Below, one piece after another: positions 54,016-64,000 of a stretch of 64,000 bases of DNA. Origin of the DNA: Mariprofundus sp. EBB-1. GTDB lineage: Bacteria > Pseudomonadota > Zetaproteobacteria > Mariprofundales > Mariprofundaceae. How positions within the stretch are numbered: position 1 is the first letter of the stretch; each line of letters starts with the position of its first letter. A program made the position numbers and the translations under genes. The stretch spans positions 62,001-126,000 of the forward strand of contig NZ_RCFQ01000001.1 of NCBI RefSeq assembly GCF_003665155.1. Reading direction: 5' to 3'. The notes beneath the pieces were generated by a model. The model saw only the letters and a list, made by a program, of their open reading frames with translations, was not told the origin of the DNA and did no database searches.

Positions 54016-54057
54016 AACCAAAAAAAGGGGCTGCAAATAGCAGCCCCTTTTTTGGTT
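54016..54057. terminator. Bidirectional terminator after gltD
   Basis: A long hairpin, GGGGCTGC and GCAGCCCC with A-run and T-run arms and outer AACC/GGTT, runs 54016-54057. The T-run on each strand lets it work both ways; it ends 16 bases from the gltD stop. Confidence 0.92.
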
Positions 54058-54073
54058 GTCGTTATTACTTTGC

Positions 54074-55510
54074 TTAGCGTGGAAGCGTAGTTGATCCCAT
54101 TAGAAATTCATCCACAGCACGTGCGCATTGACGTCCTTCACGGATGGCCCAAACAACCAGTGATTGCCCACGACGCATATCACCAGCAGCAAAGACTTTG
54201 TCGATGCTGGTAGCGTAATCGGAGTCGTTGGCAGCGACGTTGCCGCGACCATCTTTATCTACACCAAGCTCTTCAAGCATGCCTTCATGTACAGGGTGCA
54301 TAAAGCCCATCGCCAGCGTGACCAGTTGCGCAGGTAGCTCAAATTCAGATCCTTCGATCTCATGAAGTTTCCATTGTCCGTTTTCCTGTTTCCATTCAAC
54401 ACGAACACATTCAACAGCCTGAAGATTACCATCTGCATCACCGATGAAACGTTTGGTGGACACTTCCCAGTCACGATCACAACCCTCTTCCTGAGAGGTG
54501 GACGTACGCAGCTTCATCGGCCAGTTAGGCCATGTGACCAGTTTATTGGGCTCTGCTTCCGGTTTTGGCATGATCTCGATCTGGGTCACTGATTCAGCGC
54601 CATGACGATTGGATGTGCCAATACAGTCAGAACCTGTATCACCACCACCAATAACCACAACATGTTTACCTTCAGCGGAAACAAATTCATCTTCAGGGAT
54701 ATTATCACCAAGTACCCGTTGGGTGTTCTTGGTTAGAAATTCCATGGCGAAATGCACGCCTTTAAGTTCACGTCCCGGTATGGGTAGATCGCGTGGTTTT
54801 TCAGAGCCGCCGGTGAGAAGCACTGCGTCAAAGCGGTTCAGAAGGTCTTTAGCATCAACATTGTCACCAACAGTTGAGTTGATACGGAATTCTACACCTT
54901 CAGCACGCATCTGAGACATGCGACGATCAATGACTGATTTCTCAAACTTGAAGTTCGGAATACCATAACGCATCAGACCACCAATACGGTTATTCTTTTC
55001 GAAAACAACCACATCATGACCAACACGAGCCAATTGCTGTGCTGCAGCCATGCCTGAAGGGCCTGAACCTACAATAGCTACGCGTTTACCAGTTTTATGC
55101 TCAGGAATCTGTGGCGTAATCCAGCCTTCTTCCCATCCTTTTTCAACGATCGAGAGTTCGATATTTTTAATCGAAACAGCATCACCAATCAGATTGACCG
55201 TGCACGCTTCTTCACAAGGGGCAGGACAGATGCGACCAGTGAATTCAGGAAAGTTGTTGGTGGAGTGCAATACATCCAGTGCTTCACGCCAGTTGCCATT
55301 ATAAACAGCATCATTCCAGTCAGGGATAATGTTGTTGATCGGACAGCCGTTATGACAGAAGGGGATACCACAATCCATGCAACGCGCACCTTGGGTGCTC
55401 ATATCCTCCGGTAGTTTGGAGAACTCTTTAAAATGTGTAATACGATCCGCGACAGGCGCATAACTCAGATTCTCACGAGTATATTCTTTAAATCCGGTAG
55501 CCTTACCCAT
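54074..55510 (-). CDS. gltD: Glutamate synthase small subunit
   Basis: A 478-residue NADPH-dependent subunit that feeds electrons to GltB. N-terminal Fe-S cysteines lie in [17 protein letters not shown] and [12 protein letters not shown]; the FAD motif is [17 protein letters not shown] and the NADPH motif [11 protein letters not shown]. The C-terminus has [15 protein letters not shown]. Its start overlaps the gltB stop by eight bases. Confidence 0.96.
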   Translation of the reverse strand: MGKATGFKEYTRENLSYAPVADRITHFKEFSKLPEDMSTQGARCMDCGIPFCHNGCPINNIIPDWNDAVYNGNWREALDVLHSTNNFPEFTGRICPAPCEEACTVNLIGDAVSIKNIELSIVEKGWEEGWITPQIPEHKTGKRVAIVGSGPSGMAAAQQLARVGHDVVVFEKNNRIGGLMRYGIPNFKFEKSVIDRRMSQMRAEGVEFRINSTVGDNVDAKDLLNRFDAVLLTGGSEKPRDLPIPGRELKGVHFAMEFLTKNTQRVLGDNIPEDEFVSAEGKHVVVIGGGDTGSDCIGTSNRHGAESVTQIEIMPKPEAEPNKLVTWPNWPMKLRTSTSQEEGCDRDWEVSTKRFIGDADGNLQAVECVRVEWKQENGQWKLHEIEGSEFELPAQLVTLAMGFMHPVHEGMLEELGVDKDGRGNVAANDSDYATSIDKVFAAGDMRRGQSLVVWAIREGRQCARAVDEFLMGSTTLPR

Positions 55511-58500
55511 TTGCAGTCTCCTTAGCTTCTGCTGTTTTTAGCGCTTCCATTTCTGCCAGTGCACGGCGGTAATCCACCGGAATAACCTTGACGAATTGGC
55601 CAAGGTAGTCGCTCCAGTTATCCAATATTCGTTTACCAACGGCAGAGTTGGTATAATGCACATGGCGTGTGATGATTGTGTTTAGAATTTTCTGATCATT
55701 TTGGCTCAGTGTATGTTTGATGTTTACCCGACCATGCGTTTCAAGGTCGGCGCCCTGATGGTCAAGTTTTTCAAGTGCATCTGCTTCAGAAGTAATGGGC
55801 TCCAGAGCAACCTGCGCCATATTGCAACGGCTTTCAAAGGTATCATCCGCATCCAATACATAAGCAATACCGCCAGACATACCTGCGGCGAAGTTACGCC
55901 CCGTCTCACCGAGGACCACAACAGTACCCCCGGTCATGTATTCACAACCGTGATCACCAACACCTTCAACCACAGCTACAGCACCGGAGTTGCGCACTGC
56001 AAAACGTTCACCTGCTACACCATTGAAGTAACATTCACCCTCTACAGCGCCAAAGAGTACAGTGTTACCAACGATAATATTCTCTTCAGCAATCAGCTTG
56101 GACTCTTCCGGAGGACGAATAGCAATGCGACCGCCCGACAGGCCCTTACCAACGTAGTCATTACCTTCACCGGCAAGATCAATGGATACACCACGCGTCA
56201 GCCATGCACCGAGAGACTGACCTGCAGTACCCTTGGCTTTAATAGCGATAGTGTCTTGAGCCAGGCCTGCATGACCGAAACGTTTGGCCACTTCACCGGA
56301 AAGCATGGTGCCAAAACTACGATCCACATTGCAGATAGGAGTGTTGATAATCACTGGGATTTTGTGTTCCAGTGCAGGCATGGCCTGTTCAATCAATTTG
56401 TTATCAATCAGTTTATCCAAACCATGATCCTGAGAATCGGTATGGGAAACAGATGTGCCGTTTGCTTCGACCTGATGCAGGATAGGGGAGAGATCAAGAC
56501 CTTCAGATTTCCAGTGCTTCACTGCTTCATTGGTATCGAGCATGTCAGCACGACCAATCATTTCAGCAAAGGTGCGGAAACCAAGTTCAGCCATAATTTC
56601 ACGAGCTTCTTCTGCCAGATACATAAAGAAGTTTACTACATCTTCCGGTTTACCTACGAACTTCTTGCGGAGTTCCGGATCCTGGGTTGCAACACCAACA
56701 GGACAGGTATTCAGATGGCATTTGCGCATCATGATACAGCCTTCCGCAATCAGTGCGATAGTTCCGAATGCAACTTCGTCAGCACCAAGCAGGGCAGCAA
56801 TTACAACATCGCGACCTGTACGCATCTGGCCATCCGCTTGCAGGACAGTGCGGCCACGCAGGCGATTGAGAACCAGAGTCTGCTGCGTTTCAGCTAATCC
56901 CAACTCCCAGGCAGAACCGGCATGTTTAATAGAGGTCAGTGGTGATGCACCAGTACCACCATCGTGTCCGGCAACCACAACATGGTCGGCATGTGCTTTG
57001 ACCACACCTGCTGCTACGGTACCAACGCCGATTTCCGATACCAGTTTCACAGAAATATCGGCGCGTGGATTGGTGTTCTTGAGATCGAAGATCAGCTGTG
57101 CCAAATCTTCAATGGAATAAATATCGTGATGCGGTGGTGGGGAAATCAGACCAACACCCGGTGTAGAGTGACGTACACGGCCAATGCGTTGATCCACTTT
57201 GTGACCAGGCAGTTGCCCGCCTTCACCCGGTTTTGCACCCTGAGCCATCTTGATCTGAATCTGATCAGCGTTGGCCAGATATTCTGCAGTTACACCGAAA
57301 CGACCCGATGCCACCTGCTTGATAGCAGAGCGCATAGAATCACCATTTTCCATCGGTGTGAAACGCGCAGTTTCTTCGCCGCCTTCACCGGTATTGGATT
57401 TACCACCAATACGATTCATGGCGATAGCCAGTGTACTATGTGCTTCATGGGAGATAGAGCCGAAACTCATCGCGCCGGTTGCAAAGCGTTGTACAATTGA
57501 ACTCGCAGGTTCAACTTCTGCAAGGGGAATGGCATTGCCACCTTTGAATTTGAACAGACCACGCAGCGTTTTCAGTTTGCCAGCCTGATTGTTTATTTCA
57601 TCGGCATACTCTTTATAAAGTGTGTAGTTGGATGTGCGTACAGCATGCTGGACTTTAGCAATAGCACCCGGTGTTAAGGTGTGTTCATCACCACGGACGC
57701 GCCATGCATAGTCGCCACCAACATCGAGTGCGTTTTTATAGATCATAACACCACGGAATGCATCGATATGACGCTGTGTAGCTTCCTGGGCAATCTGGGC
57801 AAGGCCAGCGCCTTCGATCTGTGTTGCTGTACCTGTGAAATATTTATCTACAAATTCAGAAGCCAGACCAACCGCTTCAAAGATCTGCGCGCCACAGTAT
57901 GACTGGTAGGTGGAGATGCCCATTTTGGACATGACTTTGAACAGCCCTTTGCCAATGGCTTTGATGTAACGGGATTCGATCTCTTTGCTACTCAGGTCAT
58001 CAGGCAGTTGACCCTGACGTTTCATGTCTACTAATGTTTCAAAAGCGAGATAGGGATTGACTGCTTCAGCACCAAATCCAGCCAGACATGCAAAGTGATG
58101 AATTTCACGTGCAGAACCTGTTTCAATGACTAGCCCGGTTTCAGTTCTCAGACCAGTACGAATCAGGTGGTGGTGAACAGAAGATGTAGCCAGCAAAGCT
58201 GGAATAGCAACATTCTCTGCATTCATGGCACGATCAGAGAGAATGATAATATTATAGTGATCACGGACAGCCTGCTCTGCCTGTTGGCATAGCTCATTGA
58301 TGGCTGTTTCCATGCCGCAAGTATCCTGATCTACTGCATAACAGGTTGACAGGGTAATGGTGCGGAAACGGTTGTCAGTGTACTGATCAATATGACGAAT
58401 CTTCTCAACGTCAACATTGGAGAGAATAGGCTGATGCGCTTCGAGTCTGAGTTGTGGTTCACTCTCTTCCAGTCCCAGCAGGTTAGGGCGCGGACCAATG

Positions 58501-60158
58501 ATGGAGGTCAGGCTCATCACCATCTCTTCACGGATAGGGTCGATTGGCGGGTTGGTTACCTGTGCAAAGAGTTGGCGGAAGTAATTATATAATGGCTTGG
58601 CACGATTGGAGAGTACAGCCAGCGGGCTATCATTCCCCATTGATCCCGTACCTTCCTGACCGGAAACGGCCATCGGTGTCATCAGAAATTTAATATCTTC
58701 CTGTGTGTAACCGAAGGACTGCTGGCGATGCAACATAGTGTCATGATCGGGAGCCTGAGGAGCCACTTCTTCCGGCAGATCTTCAAGCTGAATCTGGGTT
58801 TTAGCCAGCCATTCCTGATACGGTTTAGCTTTAGAGAGCTGTGTTTTGATCTCAGCATCATCAATGATGCGTCCTTCTTCGAGATCAATCAGTAGCATTT
58901 TACCTGGCTGTAGGCGCCATTTCTTGATGATTTTTTCTTCTGGAATATCCAGAACACCCATTTCGGATGCACCCAGCACCAGATCATCTTCAGTAACGAG
59001 ATAACGGGTAGGGCGCAGGCCGTTTCGATCCAGGGTTGCACCAATCTGACGGCCATCGGTAAATGCTACGGCCGCGGGACCATCCCATGGTTCCATCAAT
59101 GCTGCATTATGCTCGTAAAATGCACGACGCATCTCATCCATCTGTTTGTTGCCAGACCAAGCTTCAGGGATCATTAGCATGGCGGCATGAGCGAGTGAAT
59201 AACCACCAGCTACAAGCAGTTCGAGTGCATTATCGAAACATGCGGTATCTGACTGACCCTCAGCACTGATCGGCCACAGTTTAACCAGATCATCACCGAG
59301 CAGTTCAGATTGCATCGACTGACGACGGGCATTCATCCAGTTGATGTTGCCACGTACGGTGTTGATCTCACCATTATGCGCCATCATGCGGAATGGATGT
59401 GCCAGCTCCCATGAAGGGAAGGTGTTGGTGGAAAAGCGCTGATGTACCAGCGCCAGTGCCGAGGTCATACGGGCATCGCGCAGATCTTCATAATACGGCG
59501 ATACCTGATGCGAGTGGAACATACCTTTATATACAATAGTACGACTGGAAAGGGATGCGGTATAGAAGTTGGCAGCGCCATCACGAGCAAGGGCCGTAAC
59601 CGCGTTGCTGGCTACCTTACGAATCACAAACAGTTTGCGTTCAAAGGCATCCTGGTCGGCACAGTTATCACCTTTAGCAATAAACAGCTGGCGGATCACG
59701 GGTTCACATGCACATACACTTTCCGGCAGGTCAGCACGGATTGCATCGGTTGGCACATCGCGCCAGCCCAGCAGAATTTGACCTTCATCCGTGACTGCTT
59801 TTTCGTAAATATCCTGACAGGATTGACGATAACTTTCATCCTGTGGAAGGAAGATCATGCCTACGCCATATGTGCCGACGGCTGGCAGATCGAAGCCGGA
59901 ATCAGCAGTGACTGCTTCGAAAAACTGATGAGGGATTTGTATTAATATACCTGCACCATCACCTTCACGCGGGTCAGCACCTGCTGCACCTCGGTGGGTT
60001 AGGCGTTCAAGAATTTCCAAGCCTTTTTCAACAATATCATGGCTTTTCTCATTCTTAATATGGGCAACAAAACCAACACCACATGCATCATGCTCATGCT
60101 TCGGGTCATATAAGCCTTGCTTGGCTGGCTTGCGACTAACATCTGATAAACGACTCAT
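55503..60158 (-). CDS. gltB: Glutamate synthase large subunit
   Basis: A 1551-residue glutamine amidotransferase/synthase making two glutamates from glutamine and 2-oxoglutarate. The mature N-terminal catalytic Cys is C26 (HDACGVGF), so about 25 residues should be removed. The central and FMN-binding domains carry [22 protein letters not shown] and [10 protein letters not shown]; the [3Fe-4S] motif is [15 protein letters not shown]; the C-terminal beta-helix repeats end it. GAGGATA lies before the ATG. gltB is upstream of gltD in one operon. Confidence 0.97.
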   Translation of the reverse strand: MSRLSDVSRKPAKQGLYDPKHEHDACGVGFVAHIKNEKSHDIVEKGLEILERLTHRGAAGADPREGDGAGILIQIPHQFFEAVTADSGFDLPAVGTYGVGMIFLPQDESYRQSCQDIYEKAVTDEGQILLGWRDVPTDAIRADLPESVCACEPVIRQLFIAKGDNCADQDAFERKLFVIRKVASNAVTALARDGAANFYTASLSSRTIVYKGMFHSHQVSPYYEDLRDARMTSALALVHQRFSTNTFPSWELAHPFRMMAHNGEINTVRGNINWMNARRQSMQSELLGDDLVKLWPISAEGQSDTACFDNALELLVAGGYSLAHAAMLMIPEAWSGNKQMDEMRRAFYEHNAALMEPWDGPAAVAFTDGRQIGATLDRNGLRPTRYLVTEDDLVLGASEMGVLDIPEEKIIKKWRLQPGKMLLIDLEEGRIIDDAEIKTQLSKAKPYQEWLAKTQIQLEDLPEEVAPQAPDHDTMLHRQQSFGYTQEDIKFLMTPMAVSGQEGTGSMGNDSPLAVLSNRAKPLYNYFRQLFAQVTNPPIDPIREEMVMSLTSIIGPRPNLLGLEESEPQLRLEAHQPILSNVDVEKIRHIDQYTDNRFRTITLSTCYAVDQDTCGMETAINELCQQAEQAVRDHYNIIILSDRAMNAENVAIPALLATSSVHHHLIRTGLRTETGLVIETGSAREIHHFACLAGFGAEAVNPYLAFETLVDMKRQGQLPDDLSSKEIESRYIKAIGKGLFKVMSKMGISTYQSYCGAQIFEAVGLASEFVDKYFTGTATQIEGAGLAQIAQEATQRHIDAFRGVMIYKNALDVGGDYAWRVRGDEHTLTPGAIAKVQHAVRTSNYTLYKEYADEINNQAGKLKTLRGLFKFKGGNAIPLAEVEPASSIVQRFATGAMSFGSISHEAHSTLAIAMNRIGGKSNTGEGGEETARFTPMENGDSMRSAIKQVASGRFGVTAEYLANADQIQIKMAQGAKPGEGGQLPGHKVDQRIGRVRHSTPGVGLISPPPHHDIYSIEDLAQLIFDLKNTNPRADISVKLVSEIGVGTVAAGVVKAHADHVVVAGHDGGTGASPLTSIKHAGSAWELGLAETQQTLVLNRLRGRTVLQADGQMRTGRDVVIAALLGADEVAFGTIALIAEGCIMMRKCHLNTCPVGVATQDPELRKKFVGKPEDVVNFFMYLAEEAREIMAELGFRTFAEMIGRADMLDTNEAVKHWKSEGLDLSPILHQVEANGTSVSHTDSQDHGLDKLIDNKLIEQAMPALEHKIPVIINTPICNVDRSFGTMLSGEVAKRFGHAGLAQDTIAIKAKGTAGQSLGAWLTRGVSIDLAGEGNDYVGKGLSGGRIAIRPPEESKLIAEENIIVGNTVLFGAVEGECYFNGVAGERFAVRNSGAVAVVEGVGDHGCEYMTGGTVVVLGETGRNFAAGMSGGIAYVLDADDTFESRCNMAQVALEPITSEADALEKLDHQGADLETHGRVNIKHTLSQNDQKILNTIITRHVHYTNSAVGKRILDNWSDYLGQFVKVIPVDYRRALAEMEALKTAEAKETANG

Positions 60159-60492
60159 CTAATCTATCCTCATTGGTTCCTGACACCGAGGGAAAATGAA
60201 CACTCGTGTGGCTGAACATGTTTGCCTTAAGGCATTAAAACGTATAAATCACTCTCCCCAGAGCGAAAAGGGGCGCGCAGACTAGCGAAAGTGAAGAGAT
60301 TTCTCCACTGATGATTGCTCTTTTTTGTCTTGTCAGGTTTAAATTAAGCTGTGATGTCGAAACTAAGGGTATTAAAGGGGTATCTCACGCGTTCGTTAAT
60401 CGTTTGCCTGCAACAAATATAGCTAAAGTATACCGTGTTTAGGGGGTGAATTTTAGACATTGAGGTCTGCTGCTGGTTTTTCATCGCTGTCG
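60159..60492. other. Gap upstream of gltB
   Basis: No gene or clear terminator is seen between gltB and the SDR gene, which read the same way. The gltB promoter must lie here or further upstream; no convincing sigma-70 or sigma-54 match could be placed. Confidence 0.4.
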
Positions 60493-61287
60493 TCAGGAAC
60501 GCATCTGTTTGGCCATAATACGCATACCAATGGCTCTGGGAATGGTTTTTTGCATGACGTATAGCAGTTTATGTCGCCAGCCGGGAATGCAATAACCGCC
60601 GCCCTGATCCAGTGTGTTCAAGGCTGCATCGATGATGATGGGAATAGGGGTGCGGAAAAAACTACCCGTACTGTTTGGCATGCCTGATATTTCGCGAAAG
60701 CCCGTTGGGGAAGGCCCTGGAGCAAGTGTGACTATGCGGATTTTATTTCTCAACTCTGTGCGTAAGGCTTCACTCCAGTATGTTAAACCAGCTTTGGCTG
60801 CGGCATAAGTGCTCATATAGGGTAGGGGGTATTCACCTGCTAATGATGACACATTGATGATAAATCCTTTGTTTTTTAATAAACAGGGTAACAGCGCATG
60901 TGCCAGGGCGATGGGAGCTTTTAGATCGGTTTTAAGGACATCGATTTGTGGCACTATGCCTGTTTGTTCAAATCCACCCCAGATGCCAAAGCCAGCATTG
61001 TTGACCAGGCCGATGAGTGTTTTGTTTTCAAATGTATTTAGTAGTGTTGCCAGTCCATGTTTGAGGTTGAGGTCTGCCTGTACAATGCAGTGGCGGTCAG
61101 GGTGTTTGAGTGCGTTCATAGTCATTTGCAAACGTGCTTTGTCGCGTCCATGCAATATGAGATTGTAACCAGATCGCTCTAGTTGCTTGGCAAACTCCAG
61201 ACCAAATCCACCGGATGCTCCGGTGATGAGTACCGTGTTAGCTTTTTCATTTCCAATCATGTCGGTTTGTTCCTTGGTTTCAGGCAT
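60493..61287 (-). CDS. Short-chain dehydrogenase/reductase (SDR)
   Basis: A 264-residue classical SDR with TGASGGFG (NADP/NAD binding), NNAGFG, and the catalytic Ser (NVSSLAGEYPLP) with Y-x3-K in STYAAAKAGLTYWS. The C-terminal part is basic and hydrophobic, suggesting a membrane-associated ketoreductase. The substrate is unknown. The first start overlaps the PHP gene by eight bases; ATG 61260 has a better ribosome-binding site (AAGGA) and is a real alternative. Confidence 0.88.
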   Translation of the reverse strand: MPETKEQTDMIGNEKANTVLITGASGGFGLEFAKQLERSGYNLILHGRDKARLQMTMNALKHPDRHCIVQADLNLKHGLATLLNTFENKTLIGLVNNAGFGIWGGFEQTGIVPQIDVLKTDLKAPIALAHALLPCLLKNKGFIINVSSLAGEYPLPYMSTYAAAKAGLTYWSEALRTELRNKIRIVTLAPGPSPTGFREISGMPNSTGSFFRTPIPIIIDAALNTLDQGGGYCIPGWRHKLLYVMQKTIPRAIGMRIMAKQMRS

Positions 61288-62104
61288 AATTTAACGGCAA
61301 CATGGTCATCTTACGCTCTTTGAAACTGGCGATTTCTTTGACTCCAAACGATACCAGCGTCTTTAAACAAGCATCCATACCATGGCCCACCTCGGTGGGT
61401 GAGTGGGCATCAGAACCATAAGAGAAAGGGATACCGAGTGCTGCTGCGCGTTTTATAATGCGTTCATGCGGGTACATTTCACTCACTGGTTTACGCAAAC
61501 CGGCTGAGCTGATTTCCAGCGCAGCGCCGGATGATAACACGGCTTGTAACATCGACTCTTCCGATGATTGAACACGTTTGTCATTCGGGTCTGCGCGATG
61601 ACCGAATTTTTTAATAAGATCAGGGTGCCCGATAATATCAAACAGGCCGGTTTGAGCCGATTGGGTAACCAGTTCAAAATAGGCGCAATATGCATCTTCA
61701 ATCTTCCACGTATCCCAAATCTGAATGCAATCGGGATTATCAAAACCCCAGTCCTTAATATAATGTACTGAACCGATCACGTAATCCCATTTGTAGCCTG
61801 TAATCATCTCTTCAACATAGGCTTCTGTGCCGGGGTGGTAGTCAGCTTCAAGGCCAACCCGAATGGTTAATTGGTCGGCAAGTGCATCGCGGGTGATTTC
61901 AATCTCATGTAAATAAGAAGGGAGTTCAGACTTATTCATGCGCCATGCTTTGTCGAAACCACCCGGCATAGGAGAGTGGTCAGACATGCCAATCTCTTTC
62001 AGTCCGCATTGGATTGCCGCATCGGCGTACTCGCGTATGCTACCTGTAGCGTGATTGCAGCGGGGTGTGTGCATGTGGTAGTCGGGAACAGGATTGAATT
62101 TCAT
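61280..62104 (-). CDS. PHP-family histidinol-phosphatase
   Basis: A 274-residue PHP-domain phosphohydrolase with metal ligands in DYHMHTPRCNH, EIGMSDHSPMP, GLEADYHPG, GSVHYI, IGHPDLIKKFG and SYGSDAHSPTEVGHG. It matches the HisK/HisJ histidinol-phosphatase type that removes phosphate before histidinol dehydrogenase; related PHP phosphatases are possible. It overlaps the SDR gene downstream by eight bases. hisZ is elsewhere in the window. Confidence 0.85.
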   Translation of the reverse strand: MKFNPVPDYHMHTPRCNHATGSIREYADAAIQCGLKEIGMSDHSPMPGGFDKAWRMNKSELPSYLHEIEITRDALADQLTIRVGLEADYHPGTEAYVEEMITGYKWDYVIGSVHYIKDWGFDNPDCIQIWDTWKIEDAYCAYFELVTQSAQTGLFDIIGHPDLIKKFGHRADPNDKRVQSSEESMLQAVLSSGAALEISSAGLRKPVSEMYPHERIIKRAAALGIPFSYGSDAHSPTEVGHGMDACLKTLVSFGVKEIASFKERKMTMLPLNYA

Positions 62105-62188
62105 AGGCCAAGTCTAAAGCAGGAAGTGATCGCTGCAACGTATTCAAAGCAGAATCATATCACATAAAATTAAATCGAAGAAAAGCTG

Positions 62189-62217
62189 TTGACAGCGGCT
62201 CTGAAATTGTGACACTT
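62189..62217 (+). promoter_or_regulatory. Candidate tRNA-Lys promoter
   Basis: A perfect TTGACA (-35) lies at 62189-62194. A weak -10 (GACACT or ACACTT) is 16-17 bases further, followed by a GC-rich CGCGCCGC discriminator typical of stable-RNA promoters. The -10 match is poor. Confidence 0.45.
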
Positions 62218-62251
62218 CGCGCCGCAACAGGAGAATCTTCTCCTTGCAGAT

Positions 62252-62327
62252 GCGCCTATAGCTCAGTTGGTAGAGTAGCGGACTTTTAATCCGTGGGCCG
62301 ATGGTTCGAGTCCATCTGGGCGCACCA
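62252..62327 (+). tRNA. tRNA-Lys (UUU)
   Basis: A 76-base tRNA with acceptor stem GCGCCTA/TGGGCGC, D arm with GCTC and GAGT, anticodon loop CTTTTAA (62283-62289, anticodon TTT at 62285-62287), T arm GATGG-TTCGAGT-CCATC and encoded CCA. It reads AAA/AAG codons and is charged by the LysS at 26.96 kb. A terminator follows. Confidence 0.97.
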
Positions 62328-62357
62328 TATAAAGCTAGTAATAGCTTCAAAAGTGAA

Positions 62358-62386
62358 GGGTCAGACTTAACGGTCTGGCCCTTTTT
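62358..62386 (+). terminator. Intrinsic terminator after tRNA-Lys
   Basis: GGGTCAGAC (62358-62366) and GTCTGGCCC (62373-62381) form a 9-bp stem with one G-T pair and loop TTAACG, followed by TTTTT. Confidence 0.85.

Positions 62387-64000
<1,614 letters not shown>

Noticed and set aside
55701-56897. 398-residue plus-strand frame opposite gltB
   Set aside because: It is entirely antisense to a long, well-conserved gltB and has no recognisable domain or ribosome-binding site.

Overview
The window is a gene-dense, mostly plus-strand stretch of a chromosome from a respiring Gram-negative proteobacterium. It carries a BamB-type outer-membrane assembly protein, a LolC/E-type lipoprotein-release permease, complete sdhCDAB plus sdhE, a proteobacterial three-subunit bc1 complex (petABC), aerobic-type hemF, and the pairings hisZ-purA and rpfE-like-recJ known from beta/gammaproteobacteria. 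Base composition is moderate. A Zetaproteobacteria (Mariprofundus-like) origin would fit the mix, but that is inference; nothing in the window proves it.

Layout. 1-4.9 kb: bamB (5' cut), der, ratA-rnfH, glycerate kinase-aat. 4.9-7.3 kb: a minus-strand accessory island with yefM-yoeB, an HNH endonuclease and a TIR-domain protein; an attC-like integron site lies between the last two. 7.5-12 kb: a DUF4438-like gene and a nitrilase-family amidohydrolase, a gene-free convergent gap with three DnaA-box-like 9-mers beside AT-rich DNA, then trmL, an unknown gene and rnd on the minus strand. 12-16.4 kb: two exported TolB-like propeller proteins, an ECF sigma factor with a soluble zinc anti-sigma factor, murI, and a small SAP-like protein with a four-Cys tail. 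16.6-20.6 kb: serA, hisZ, purA.

21-26 kb is a signalling patch: a diguanylate cyclase, a single-domain response regulator, and divergent to it a LuxR-type regulator fused to an alpha/beta hydrolase that lacks its triad histidine; then a beta-barrel protein and a divergent hemF. 26.5-36.6 kb: ndk, lysS, a CBS protein with an ion transporter, lolC, a vapBC-like module, recO, pdxJ-acpS-VanZ, and the bifunctional NAD(P)H-hydrate repair enzyme. 36.6-44.5 kb is the respiratory core: sdhCDAB-sdhE, a DUF1573-cytochrome c fusion lipoprotein, rpe, petABC. 44.7-51 kb: alaC-like aminotransferase, hom, thrC, rpfE-like, recJ. 51-60 kb (minus): a REC-PAS-GGDEF-EAL regulator whose EAL half is degenerate, a small basic protein, and gltBD. 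60.5-64 kb: an SDR enzyme with a PHP phosphatase, tRNA-Lys(UUU) and guaB (3' cut).

Amino-acid supply (serA, hom-thrC, gltBD, alaC), nucleotide synthesis (purA, guaB, ndk) and electron transport (SDH, bc1) form the housekeeping backbone. Accessory material sits in the 5-7.3 kb island, the 31.9 kb toxin-antitoxin pair and several palindromic intergenic elements. The points most worth a second look are the possible TIR gene cassette, the DnaA-box cluster, the hydrolase-fused regulator, the degenerate EAL regulator, the structured element splitting sdhA from sdhB, and a five-codon leader ORF before sdhC.
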